The notes under the pieces: model-generated
Database searches by the model: none
What the model was told of the DNA's origin: nothing
The model's input: only the letters and a program-made list of their open reading frames with translations
Shown here: positions 1 through 7,904 of the stretch, in pieces
Position numbering within the stretch: the stretch's first letter is position 1
How the letters are laid out: every line of letters begins with the position of its first letter
Program-made: the position numbers and the translations under genes
From: JACVRW01 sp963850205
GTDB taxonomy: Bacteria; Actinomycetota; Thermoleophilia; Solirubrobacterales; Thermoleophilaceae
Reading direction: 5' to 3'
DNA length: 64,000 nt
Assembly (NCBI GenBank): GCA_963850205.1
Contig: CAWKKJ010000008.1
Location: 682,001-746,000 of the forward strand

Positions 1-1498
1 CGAGCAGGCGGTCAGCCTCCTCGGGGCCCTGAGAGCCGGCCGGGTAGGTGCGCAGCGGCGTGTCGTCGTTCGCCCAGCCCTTGAGGATGGGATCGCAGAT
101 CTGCCACTGGGCCTCCACCTCGTCGTCGCGCGTGAAGAGCGTGGCGTCGCCGCGCATGGCGTCCATGATCAGGCGCTCGTAGGCCTCCGGGGACTGGGAC
201 AAGAAGGCGGTGCCATAGAGGAACTCCATGTTCACCGGCCGGATGCGCATGCGGGTGCCCGGGATCTTGGCCCCCAGCGAGATCGACACGCCCTCGTTCG
301 GCTGCATCGTGAGGATCAGCTGATTGGGCTGCACCCCCACCGACCCGGCGGCCTCGAAGGCCAGGTGGGGCACGGGCTTGAGGGTCACCGCGATCTCCGT
401 GACCTTGCGGGCCAGCCGCTTGCCGGTGCGCAGGTAGATCGGCACGCCCGCCCAGCGCCAGTTGTCCACCTCGAGCTTGAGCGCCACGTAGGTCTCCGTG
501 CGGGAGTCGTCGGGCACGCCCTCCTCGTCGAGGTAGCCGGGCACCTCCGTGCCCTCGGCCATCCCGGCCGTGAACTGCGCCCGCACCGACTGCTCGGGAA
601 CGGTCTCGGGCGTGGGGTGCGGGATGGCCTGGAGCACCTTCACCTTCTCGTCGCGGACCTCGTCCGCCGTGAAGGTCACCGGGGGCTCCATGCACAACAG
701 CGAGAGGAGCTGAAGCATGTGGTTCTGCACCAGGTCCCGCAGCGCCCCGGAGGAGTCGTAGTACTCGGCGCGCCGCCCGATGCCCAGGTCCTCGGCCGCG
801 GTGATCTGGACGTAGTCGATGAAGTTGCGGTTCCAGATCGGCTCGAACATGCCGTTCGCGAAGCGAAAGGCCAGCATGTTCTGGACGGTCTCCTTACCCA
901 GATAGTGGTCGATGCGGAAGACCTGCTTCTCGTCCAGCACGGCCAGCACGTCGCGGTTCAGCTCCCGGGCCTCGGCCAGCGTGGTCCCGAACGGCTTCTC
1001 GATCACCACCCGCACCTCGGCGCCCGCGTGGTGATCGAGACCGTGGCTGCCCAGCTCGCCGACGATCACCGGGAAGAACTTCGGCGCGGTCGAGAGGTAG
1101 AAGACCCGGTTGAAGACGATGCCGGCCTCGGTGTCGAAGCTGTCCAGCTCGTCCGAGAGCCGGTCGAACACCGTGTCGTCGTCGAAGGTCCCCGGCACGT
1201 AGCGCACCCGGTCGAGCAGCTTGTTGAGTACGTCGTCGCTCGGCTCCCGCCGCGAGTACTCGACGACCGACTCGCGGGCCATCCCGCGATAGTCGTCGTG
1301 GGGGATGTCCGAGCGCGAGACGGCGATGAGGTTGAAGCGCTCCGGCAACGCGCCCTCGTGGGCCAGGTTGTAGATCGCCGGCAGCAGCTTGCGGTGGGCC
1401 AGGTCGCCCGTTCCCCCGAAGATCACCAGCGTCGTCGGGTGCACCGGGAGCCGCTCGAGGCCCTCGATCAGCGGGTTCTTCTGCTCGGCGACGGCCAT
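1..1498 (-). CDS. zwf: glucose-6-phosphate dehydrogenase (3' end off window)
   Basis: Cytosolic first enzyme of the oxidative pentose phosphate pathway, oxidising glucose 6-phosphate to 6-phosphogluconolactone with production of NADPH. Translating down from the ATG at 1496-1498 gives 499 residues before the window edge. The dinucleotide-binding motif GGTGDLAHRKL lies at about residues 28-38 and the catalytic signature RIDHYLGKE at 195-203. The family is usually 490-510 residues, so only a short C-terminus is missing. The start lies two bases after the stop of the upstream 6-phosphogluconate dehydrogenase gene, so the two are probably cotranscribed and possibly translationally coupled. No disruption is seen in the visible part. 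Confidence 0.96.
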   Translation of the reverse strand, partial: MAVAEQKNPLIEGLERLPVHPTTLVIFGGTGDLAHRKLLPAIYNLAHEGALPERFNLIAVSRSDIPHDDYRGMARESVVEYSRREPSDDVLNKLLDRVRYVPGTFDDDTVFDRLSDELDSFDTEAGIVFNRVFYLSTAPKFFPVIVGELGSHGLDHHAGAEVRVVIEKPFGTTLAEARELNRDVLAVLDEKQVFRIDHYLGKETVQNMLAFRFANGMFEPIWNRNFIDYVQITAAEDLGIGRRAEYYDSSGALRDLVQNHMLQLLSLLCMEPPVTFTADEVRDEKVKVLQAIPHPTPETVPEQSVRAQFTAGMAEGTEVPGYLDEEGVPDDSRTETYVALKLEVDNWRWAGVPIYLRTGKRLARKVTEIAVTLKPVPHLAFEAAGSVGVQPNQLILTMQPNEGVSISLGAKIPGTRMRIRPVNMEFLYGTAFLSQSPEAYERLIMDAMRGDATLFTRDDEVEAQWQICDPILKGWANDDTPLRTYPAGSQGPEEADRLL

Positions 1499-1500
1499 CG

Positions 1501-2454
1501 CTACTCCGCGTGTGGCTGCGCCTGCGCTGCCGGGTCGGCGGCGTGCAGCGCGTGGCCGCCGAACTGATTGCGCAGCGCCGCGTTGACCTTGGCCGCGAAC
1601 GCGTTCTGCCCCCGGGACCCGAAGCGCTCGAACAGGGAGGTGCTGATCACCGGCATCGGGATACGGCGCTCGATGGCGTCCTCCACCGTCCAGCGCCCCT
1701 CACCCGAGTCCTCGACCCAGGGCTCGAGGGCGACCAGCTCGTTGCCCTCCTGCTCGAAGGCGCGGGCCGCCAGCTCGCAGAGCCAGGAGCGGACCACCGA
1801 GCCCTGCATCCAGAGGTGGGCGATCTTGGCGTTGTCCAGCTCGTACTCGCAGGCGTCGAACAGCGAGAAGCCCTCGGCGTAGGCCTGCATCATCCCGTAC
1901 TCCACGCCGTTGTGGACCATCTTCACGTAGTGCCCGGCGCCGGTGGGGCCGAAGTGGCCCCAGCCCGGCCCGTGCTCCTCGGTCTCGGGCGGGGCCAGGA
2001 CGTCGAGGATCGGGGCCAGGCGCTCGACCGCCTCGTCGTCGCCGCCCACCATCATGCAGTAGCCCACCTGCAGGCCCCATACGCCGCCGCTCACGCCCAC
2101 GTCCACGTAGTGGATGCCTCGCGGCGCAAGCGCCTCCTGGCGTGCCTTGTCGTCGGTCCAGCGCGAGTTGCCGCCGTCGATGATCGTGTCGCCCTCGTCC
2201 AGAAGATCGGCCAGGGCGTCGACGGTGTCCTGGGTGGGACGGCCCGCCGGCACCATGATCCACACCGCCCGCGGCGCCTCGAGCTTCGAGACCATGTCCT
2301 CGACCGAGGCGGCGCCCTCGGCGCCGTTCCGCTTGGCCTCGTCCACCGCCTCGACGCTGAAATCGAACACCACGCACTCGTGCTGGGAGTCACGGTGGAT
2401 GCGGTGGACCATGTTGCCGCCCATCTTTCCCAGCCCGATGAATCCCAGTTGCAT
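1501..2454 (-). CDS. gnd: 6-phosphogluconate dehydrogenase, decarboxylating, short form
   Basis: Oxidatively decarboxylates 6-phosphogluconate to ribulose 5-phosphate and CO2, the step after glucose-6-phosphate dehydrogenase and lactonase. The 317-residue length matches the short GndA/YqeC-like class rather than the roughly 470-residue enterobacterial form. The Rossmann motif GLGKMGGNM is at 7-15, DGGNS at 93-97, the substrate-binding SGG at 122-124, and the catalytic KMVHNG stretch places Lys178 and Asn182. The residue ending strand beta-2 is acidic (VVFDFS, Asp31), which in this family often goes with NAD rather than NADP; that cofactor reading is an inference. It lies 29 bases downstream of the transketolase stop and two bases ahead of zwf. 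Confidence 0.93.
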   Translation of the reverse strand: MQLGFIGLGKMGGNMVHRIHRDSQHECVVFDFSVEAVDEAKRNGAEGAASVEDMVSKLEAPRAVWIMVPAGRPTQDTVDALADLLDEGDTIIDGGNSRWTDDKARQEALAPRGIHYVDVGVSGGVWGLQVGYCMMVGGDDEAVERLAPILDVLAPPETEEHGPGWGHFGPTGAGHYVKMVHNGVEYGMMQAYAEGFSLFDACEYELDNAKIAHLWMQGSVVRSWLCELAARAFEQEGNELVALEPWVEDSGEGRWTVEDAIERRIPMPVISTSLFERFGSRGQNAFAAKVNAALRNQFGGHALHAADPAAQAQPHAE

Positions 2455-2483
2455 CGAATCAGCCTTTCGTCCGCTCGCTTGTC

Positions 2484-4517
2484 TCAGCCCGCTCGCGCCG
2501 CCAGGCGCTCGACCACCGCTCTGCCTCGCTCGGCCACCCGCTCGGGCGTGAAGCCGAAGTGCTCGTACAGGTCATGGGCCGGCGCGGAGGCCCCGAAGGT
2601 GGTCATCGCTATCTGCTCGCCGTCGTCGGTGGTCCACTCGCTCCAGCCGAGCGGCGAGGCGGCCTCCACGGAGATCCGGGCGCGCACCGCCGGCGGCAGG
2701 ATGCGGTCCCGGTAGCCGGCATCCTGCTCGGCGAAGCGGTCCAGGCAGGGGGCGGACACCACCCGGGTGGGGATGCCGCCCTCCTCCAGCTTCTCCGCGG
2801 CTGCCGTGCAGATGTGCACCTCGGACCCGGTCCCGATCAGGATCAGCTCCGGCTCGCCCTCGGCCGAGGACTCGCGCAGCACATAGGCGCCGCGGTCGAC
2901 CGCGTCGGGCGGGACGCCGGCCGGGTCCCATACCGGCAGGCCCTGGCGGCTGAGCACGAGCGCCACCGGCGTCTCGGTCTGCCCGATGGCAAAGCGCCAG
3001 CCCAGCGCGGTCTCGTTGCCCCCGGCCGGCCGCACCGCGTAGGTGTTGGGCGTCGCGCGAAGGATGGCCAGCTGCTCGACGGGCTGGTGGGTCGGCCCGT
3101 CCTCCCCGAGCCCGATGGAGTCGTGGGTGAACACGAAGATCGAGGGCAGCCGCATCAGCGCCGCCAGCCGCACCGCGGCCTTCATGTAGTCGAGGAAGTT
3201 GAAGAAGGTGGAGCCGAAGGCCTTCAGCCCGTGCAGGTTGAGGCCGTTGACGATGGCCCCCATGGCGTGCTCGCGCACGCCGTAGTGCACGTTGCGCCCG
3301 CTGTAGTCGCCCCGCTCCACCGACCCGCCGTCGTCGATCAGGGTGAGGGTGGAGGGCTCGAGGTCGGCGGAGCCGCTCACGAGCTGAGGCACCTGGGCCG
3401 CGGCCCACTGGATCACCTTCTGGGAGGCCTTTCGGGTGGCGATCATCCCCTCGTCCGGCTGGAAGGTGGGAACGTCGGCGTCCCAGCCGTCCGGCAGCCG
3501 GCCCTCGATCACCAGCTGCAGCTGTGCGTAGGCGTCCGGCTCGGCCGACCGGTAGGCCTCGAGCCGCTGCTCCCACTCGCCCGCCAGCTCCCGGCCACGC
3601 CCGGCGAGCTCGGCGAAGCGGGCCTGCACCTCGTCCGGGACCATGAACAGCGCGTCGGGGTCCCAGCCGTAGCCCTCCTTGGTGAGCGCCACCTCCTCCT
3701 CGCCCAGGGGCGAGCCATGAGCCTTGGAGGTGTCCTGCTTGTGGGGCGACCCGTAGCCGATATGCGAGCGAACCACCACGAGCGAGGGCCGCTCAGTCAC
3801 GTCCCTCGCGGCCTCGGCGGCGCCGGCCAGCCGGTCCTGCGAGAGGTCCTCGCCCACGTCCTGCACGTGCCAGCCGTAGGCGGAGAAGCGCTCGCCCACG
3901 TCCTCGCTGAAGGCCATCGCCGTCTCGCCGGCCAGCTGGATGTGGTTGCTGTCGTAGAACACCGTGAGCTTGCCCAGGCCGAGGTGCCCGGCCAGCGAGC
4001 AGGCCTCGGACGAGACCCCCTCCTGCATGTCGCCGTCGCTGGCGATCACGAAGGTGTGGTGGTCGATGATCGTGTGGCCGGGGCGGTTGAAGCGCGCAGC
4101 CAGCATGGCCTCCGCCAGGGCCAGCCCCACCGACATGGACAGCCCCTGGCCCAACGGCCCCGTGGTGGCCTCGATCCCGTGCGCGTGCCCGTACTCAGGG
4201 TGTCCCGCCGTGGGGGAGTCGAGCTGGCGGAAGCGCTCCAGGTCCTCCAGCGTGAGGCCGTACCCGCAGAGGTAGAGGGTGGAGTAGAGCAGCATCGAGG
4301 CATGGCCGGCCGAGAGCACGAAGCGGTCGCGATCGAACCAGTCCGGCTGCTCGGGGCTGTGGTCCATCAGCCGGGTGTAGAGCACGTAGGCCAGCGGCGC
4401 GAGGGCCATCGGCGCGCCCGGGTGCCCCGACTTGGCCTTCTCCACGGCGTCCATGGACAGCGTGCGGATGGTGTTCACACACAGCTCGTCGAGCGCGGAG
4501 GACGTGGCGGTGGTCAT
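2484..4517 (-). CDS. tkt: transketolase
   Basis: Thiamine-diphosphate enzyme that moves two-carbon ketol units between pentose and triose/tetrose phosphates, linking the pentose phosphate pathway to glycolysis. The product is 677 residues from the ATG at 4515-4517, the usual transketolase size. Visible signatures are KSGHPGAPM near residue 30, GPLGQGLSMSVG near 115, the ThDP-binding region with ASDGDMQEGVSSEA near 155, and the C-terminal-half motif THDSIGLGEDGPTHQP. The start overlaps the stop of the upstream ROK kinase in an ATGA junction (4514-4517). A longer upstream in-frame extension exists but is only out-of-frame reading through the kinase gene. Confidence 0.96.
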   Translation of the reverse strand: MTTATSSALDELCVNTIRTLSMDAVEKAKSGHPGAPMALAPLAYVLYTRLMDHSPEQPDWFDRDRFVLSAGHASMLLYSTLYLCGYGLTLEDLERFRQLDSPTAGHPEYGHAHGIEATTGPLGQGLSMSVGLALAEAMLAARFNRPGHTIIDHHTFVIASDGDMQEGVSSEACSLAGHLGLGKLTVFYDSNHIQLAGETAMAFSEDVGERFSAYGWHVQDVGEDLSQDRLAGAAEAARDVTERPSLVVVRSHIGYGSPHKQDTSKAHGSPLGEEEVALTKEGYGWDPDALFMVPDEVQARFAELAGRGRELAGEWEQRLEAYRSAEPDAYAQLQLVIEGRLPDGWDADVPTFQPDEGMIATRKASQKVIQWAAAQVPQLVSGSADLEPSTLTLIDDGGSVERGDYSGRNVHYGVREHAMGAIVNGLNLHGLKAFGSTFFNFLDYMKAAVRLAALMRLPSIFVFTHDSIGLGEDGPTHQPVEQLAILRATPNTYAVRPAGGNETALGWRFAIGQTETPVALVLSRQGLPVWDPAGVPPDAVDRGAYVLRESSAEGEPELILIGTGSEVHICTAAAEKLEEGGIPTRVVSAPCLDRFAEQDAGYRDRILPPAVRARISVEAASPLGWSEWTTDDGEQIAMTTFGASAPAHDLYEHFGFTPERVAERGRAVVERLAARAG

Positions 4518-5509
4518 TCGGCTCCCTCGGTCGCGGTGGCCCTGGCCTGCCCAGTATCCCGAGCCGGCCGCCCCGCTGCACTGCCCACCTCCTGCGCCGC
4601 CAGCACGGCAGCCCCGATCACGCCGGCGTCGGCCCCGCCCTCGGCCAAGGCGATGGTGGTCCGGCGCCACAGGGCCGGTAGCGCCCGCGCGCCGGCCTCG
4701 CGCTTGGCCCGGTCGAGGAACAGGTGGGCGGCGCGAGACAGCCCGCCGCCCACGGCCAGCCGGTCGGGCTCGAAGACGTTCACATAGCCGCCGAGCCCGA
4801 TCCCCAGCATGCGGGCGAAGTTCTCCACCAGCAGCAGGGCGTCGGGGTCGCCCTCCTCGGCCGCGGCCACGAGCTCGTGGCCCGAGACCTTGCCGTCCTC
4901 GCCGATCACGGACGCCAGCCTGCTCCCCGGCTTGTCCTGGGCCAGCTCGGTGGCGTCGCGCTCGAGCGCCTGACCCGAGCAGTAGGCCTCGAGACAGCCT
5001 CGGTTGGGGCAGTTGCCCGGACAGGGCGGACCGTCGGGGTTGATGGCGAAATGGCCCAGCTCGGCGCCCAGGCCGTTCGCCCCGCGGAAGGTCCTGTGGT
5101 CGATCACCACGCCGCCGCCGACCCCGGTGCCCAGGGTCAGCATCACGAGGTTCGGCACGCCCACCAGGTGCGCCTCGGCGAGCGCGGCGCAGTTGGCGTC
5201 GTTGTCCACGAACACGGGCACCTCGAAACGCCCCTCCAGCTCGTCGCGCAGCCCGACTCCGGTGAGCGGGATGTTCACGCTGGTCTCAACGGTCCCGCTG
5301 GCGAACTCGATCTGAGAGGGAACGCCGACGCCGATCGCCTCCGGCTCGCCGGCGCTCTGCATGACCGGGCGCACCACGGCCTCGATGCCGTCCAGCAGCG
5401 CCTCGGTGCTCTCGGTCACCGTGGGCTGTTCCTGCTTCTCGGCCACCTCGACGCCCTCCACCGCGGCCACCGCGACCTTGGTCCCGCCCACGTCGACCCC
5501 GAGGACCAT
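4514..5509 (-). CDS. ROK family sugar kinase (probable glucokinase)
   Basis: ROK-fold kinase of 331 residues, probably phosphorylating glucose with ATP to feed the pentose phosphate genes downstream. The phosphate-binding DVGGTK is at 6-11, the second ATP loop is LTLGTGVGGGVV, and the zinc/ROK signature appears as CPGNCPNRGCLEAYCSG, with extra residues compared with the usual CxCGxxGCxE. No helix-turn-helix is present, so this is an enzyme and not a NagC-type repressor. The ATG at 5507-5509 lies two bases after the cupin stop, and the gene overlaps tkt by four bases. Glucose as substrate is inferred from context and family. Confidence 0.88.
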   Translation of the reverse strand: MVLGVDVGGTKVAVAAVEGVEVAEKQEQPTVTESTEALLDGIEAVVRPVMQSAGEPEAIGVGVPSQIEFASGTVETSVNIPLTGVGLRDELEGRFEVPVFVDNDANCAALAEAHLVGVPNLVMLTLGTGVGGGVVIDHRTFRGANGLGAELGHFAINPDGPPCPGNCPNRGCLEAYCSGQALERDATELAQDKPGSRLASVIGEDGKVSGHELVAAAEEGDPDALLLVENFARMLGIGLGGYVNVFEPDRLAVGGGLSRAAHLFLDRAKREAGARALPALWRRTTIALAEGGADAGVIGAAVLAAQEVGSAAGRPARDTGQARATATEGAE

Positions 5510-5511
5510 CG

Positions 5512-5964
5512 TCAGTCGCGGCTCTCGAGGTGCCGGTCCAGCGCTCCCGCCGGCGGGTCGGCGCCGGGGGCGTAGTCGCGCACCCAGAACTCGCCGCTGT
5601 CGGGGAACTCGTTGATGTCGGGCGCCCGCATGGTGCTCACGATGAGCACCCTGACCGGCGCCTCCGATTCGTTTCTCAGCTCGTGTGCGCCCTCGCGGCC
5701 GGCGGGGCAGGCCACCACCTCGCCGCGCTCGAGCCGGCGCTCGCCCTCCAGGTTGCGCAGTGTGGGCTCCCCCTCGAGCACCAGCAGCAGCTCCTCGTTG
5801 GCGTAGTGCGCGTGGAGCGGGAAGCTCGCGGCCCCGGCGGGAAGCTCGAACAGCGAGGCGCCCAGCTGGTCGGAGCCCGCCTGCCGTCCGAGCCGGGCCC
5901 GGCGCCAGCGGAAGCGCCCGTCCTCGCGCTCGGCGTCGAAATCGGGCTCGAACAGGTTCGGCAT
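5512..5964 (-). CDS. cupin domain protein
   Basis: A 150-residue single-domain cupin. The first cupin motif is visible as HAHYANEELLLVLEG near residues 52-66, giving two His and a Glu for a metal site, followed by the second-motif region with a Gly-rich turn near GREGAHEL. This fold serves dioxygenases, isomerases, sugar-binding proteins and regulators, and nothing here picks the substrate. It is the first gene of the tight cupin-ROK-tkt-gnd-zwf run. A TTGACA hexamer on the minus strand (5996-6001) and a poor -10 six bases from the ATG may give it its own start. Function unknown beyond the fold. Confidence 0.8.
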   Translation of the reverse strand: MPNLFEPDFDAEREDGRFRWRRARLGRQAGSDQLGASLFELPAGAASFPLHAHYANEELLLVLEGEPTLRNLEGERRLERGEVVACPAGREGAHELRNESEAPVRVLIVSTMRAPDINEFPDSGEFWVRDYAPGADPPAGALDRHLESRD

Positions 5965-5970
5965 GGCCCG

Positions 5971-6001
5971 AGTCTCGCACCCCGGGCCATGCCCCTGTCA
6001 A
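5971..6001 (-). promoter_or_regulatory. candidate promoter for the cupin-ROK-tkt-gnd-zwf run
   Basis: On the minus strand a consensus TTGACA (5996-6001) is followed after 19 bases by GAGACT (5971-5976), which matches the -10 consensus at only three positions. The hexamer ends six bases before the ATG of the cupin gene, so a transcript from it would be nearly leaderless. The spacing is longer than ideal and the -10 is weak, so this is tentative. If not used, the run would depend on the ArsR promoter upstream. Confidence 0.3.
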
Positions 6002-6008
6002 GCCGGGG

Positions 6009-6491
6009 TTATGCGGCCGCCGCTGCGTAGAGGCGCAGCAGCTCCGGCCAGCCGTCCTGCGCGCCCACCTGCTCGCGCATGGCCGCCCCCGGCTCGCCGT
6101 AGCGCTCGAACCCGCGGTGCTCCAGCGTCACGTGGGTGACGTCACCCTCGGCGGCGAAGGTCACCTCCACCTCCGTGCACCGCTCCAGATCGGGCTCGTG
6201 CTCCCACTGGGGGGTGAGGCGCCACGCGAAGACAACCCTCCCGGGCGGGTCCCAGACCAGCACGGTGCCCACGTCGCATTCGGTCCCGTCCTCGGCCCGG
6301 TCGTACCAGCGCCCGCCCTCGAAGGGCTCGATCGTCCCGACCGTCGGGCCCTCGAGGATGCTGTGGCTCTCGTCGTTTGGCCACCAGTCGTCCATGCCAT
6401 CGGTGAAGAGCGCGAACGCCTCTTCCGGCGTCAGGCCCACCGTCACCGAATGAGAGACCGAGGTCTCGCTCCGTCCCGTCGCTGCGGTCAT
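6009..6491 (-). CDS. SRPBCC / AHSA1-type protein paired with ArsR repressor
   Basis: A 160-residue START-fold (SRPBCC, AHSA1/Aha1-like) protein with characteristic features: EEAFALFTDGMDDWWP near the N-terminus, a middle VVFAWRLTP strand, and a C-terminal VTLEHRGFERYG followed by a helix ending in LRLYAAAAA. Such proteins bind small hydrophobic ligands; the ligand here is unknown. The ATG at 6489-6491 overlaps the ArsR stop (ATGA, 6488-6491), which is a very common actinobacterial pairing in which the ArsR protein represses the pair. A second protein of the same family lies at 29259-29711 without a repressor. Confidence 0.87.
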   Translation of the reverse strand: MTAATGRSETSVSHSVTVGLTPEEAFALFTDGMDDWWPNDESHSILEGPTVGTIEPFEGGRWYDRAEDGTECDVGTVLVWDPPGRVVFAWRLTPQWEHEPDLERCTEVEVTFAAEGDVTHVTLEHRGFERYGEPGAAMREQVGAQDGWPELLRLYAAAAA

Positions 6492-6799
6492 GCGTCTCCC
6501 TTCCGCCCGGCCGCGTCCTCGAACGCCGCCAGAGCCTCGTGCCAGAAACGATCGAAGTAGGCCCGCATCGCGCCCACCCCGCGCGGGTCGACGCGGTACA
6601 GGCGCCGGCTGCCCTCGCGGCGGTCGCTCACGAGCCCCGCCTCCTTCAGCACCTTGAGGTGCTGGGAGACGGCCGGGCGGCTGACCGGGAAGCGCTCGGC
6701 GAGCTCTCCCACCGGACGCGGCCGGCGGGCCAGCTCCTCGAAGATCGCCCTGCGGGTGGGATCCCCGAGCGCACTCAGACCGTTCTGGTAAGTGTTCAC
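6488..6799 (-). CDS. ArsR-family transcriptional repressor
   Basis: A 103-residue winged helix-turn-helix protein starting at GTG 6797-6799. The ALGDPTRRAIFEELA opening, the recognition region FPVSRPAVSQHLKVLKEAG at about 38-56, and the wing VSDRREGSRRLYRVD are typical of the ArsR/PadR-like group that accompanies SRPBCC proteins. The metal-binding ELCVCDL motif of true arsenic sensors is absent, so a metal signal is unlikely. The GTG is overlapped by a perfect palindrome and lies eight bases after a TACACT -10 box, so autorepression and a leaderless message are both strongly suggested by the sequence. Confidence 0.93.
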   Translation of the reverse strand: MNTYQNGLSALGDPTRRAIFEELARRPRPVGELAERFPVSRPAVSQHLKVLKEAGLVSDRREGSRRLYRVDPRGVGAMRAYFDRFWHEALAAFEDAAGRKGDA

Positions 6800-6811
6800 T
6801 AACCGTTAGTG
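6797..6811. promoter_or_regulatory. ArsR operator palindrome
   Basis: CACTAACCGTTAGTG is a perfect inverted repeat with seven-base arms around one central base. It covers the GTG start of the repressor and overlaps the -10 hexamer (6808-6813). A bound ArsR dimer here would block RNA polymerase, which is the usual autoregulatory layout for the family. Confidence 0.75.
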
Positions 6812-6836
6812 TAGACTTACGCACCGTCGATGTCAA
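6808..6836 (-). promoter_or_regulatory. sigma70-type promoter of the ArsR-SRPBCC operon
   Basis: Reading the minus strand, a perfect -35 TTGACA (6831-6836), a 17-base spacer and a -10 TACACT (6808-6813) precede the GTG start codon by only eight bases. Transcription would therefore begin at or within a base or two of the start codon, giving a leaderless mRNA. It is the clearest promoter in the window. Confidence 0.8.
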
Positions 6837-6882
6837 GGGCCCCGCTGCGCGCTCTTGCCCGACCCGGTAGCGTCGTGAGGGC

Positions 6883-7854
6883 ATGAGGGGCGGGATTGAT
6901 CTGGGCGGCACCAAGATCCAGACCGCGGTGGTGGACGACGCGGGCGAGGTCAAGGGTGAGGAGCGCGAGCCCACCCCCACCAGCGGCGGCCCGTCGGACG
7001 TGGCCGGGGCGATGGTCGCGGCCATGCGCGCCGCCGCCGAGAAGGCCGGCGTGGACACCTCCGAGCTCGCCGGCGTGGGCGTGGGCTCCCCCGGGATCAT
7101 CGACTCCCGCAAGGGCGTGGTCACGAGCGCCCGCAACCTCCCCGGCTGGGAGGGCTCGTTTGCGCTGGGCCCGGAGCTCAGCGACGCGCTGGGCACGCGG
7201 GTGAAGCTCAAGAACGACGTGGACGTGGCCACCGACGCCGAGTTCGCGCTCGGCGCCGGCCGGCCCTACCGCTCGCTGCTGGGCGTCTTCTGGGGCACCG
7301 GCGTGGGCGGGGGGATCATCCTCAAGGGACGTCCCTGGGCGGGGCGCGGCGGCGCGGGCGAGATCGGCCACGTGGTGGTGAAGATGGACGGCGCCATCTG
7401 CCCCTGCGGCCGCCAGGGCTGCATGGAGGCCTACGCCGGGCGCAAGGCGCTGGAGGCGCGAGCACGCCACCGCCAGGAGAAGGGCCATCACACCGACCTC
7501 TTCAAGATCATGGAGAAGCGCGGGCGCGACCGCCTGACGAGCGGCATCTGGGCCCGCGCCCTCGAGCACGAGGACAAGGTGGCCATCCAGCTGATCGACG
7601 AGGCCGTGGAGGCGCTCGGCGTGGGCGTGGCCTCCGCGCTCAACATCCTGGACGTCGAGGCCGTGATCATCGGCGGCGGCCTGGGGCTGCGCCTGGGCGA
7701 GCCCTACCGCAAGCGCATCGAGGAGGCGATGATGCCCCATCTCTTCACCAGCGACGATCCGCCGCCGGTGCATCTCGCCGAGCTGGGCGATCTCGGCGGC
7801 GCCATCGGAGCCTCGCTGCAGTTCGGCCCCGCGAAGGCGGCACAGCCGGCGTAA
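6883..7854 (+). CDS. ROK family kinase (second copy, glucokinase-like)
   Basis: A 323-residue ROK kinase transcribed away from the ArsR operon. The phosphate-binding IDLGGTK is at 5-11, the second loop reads WGTGVGGGIILKG, and the canonical ROK zinc motif CPCGRQGCMEAYAG is complete, unlike the copy at 4514-5509. There is no DNA-binding domain. ATP-dependent phosphorylation of a hexose is the likely reaction; a polyphosphate glucokinase is a possible alternative that the sequence does not settle. It starts 83 bases from the ArsR start and could share regulation through that intergenic region. Confidence 0.86.
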   Translation: MRGGIDLGGTKIQTAVVDDAGEVKGEEREPTPTSGGPSDVAGAMVAAMRAAAEKAGVDTSELAGVGVGSPGIIDSRKGVVTSARNLPGWEGSFALGPELSDALGTRVKLKNDVDVATDAEFALGAGRPYRSLLGVFWGTGVGGGIILKGRPWAGRGGAGEIGHVVVKMDGAICPCGRQGCMEAYAGRKALEARARHRQEKGHHTDLFKIMEKRGRDRLTSGIWARALEHEDKVAIQLIDEAVEALGVGVASALNILDVEAVIIGGGLGLRLGEPYRKRIEEAMMPHLFTSDDPPPVHLAELGDLGGAIGASLQFGPAKAAQPA

Positions 7855-7904
7855 TTCGCTGCGCTCCGCCCGGTTGGGTCTCCAAACGACCAGGAGGCTC
7901 AGCC

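Noticed and set aside
4518..4670. N-terminal extension of transketolase
   Set aside because: The extra 51 residues are out-of-frame translation of the ROK kinase end; the ATG at 4515-4517 matches the family start and an ATGA junction.
6009..7232. One long minus-strand frame reading through SRPBCC and back into the ROK gene
   Set aside because: The true SRPBCC start is the ATG at 6489-6491, which overlaps the ArsR stop. Upstream residues in that frame do not match any family.
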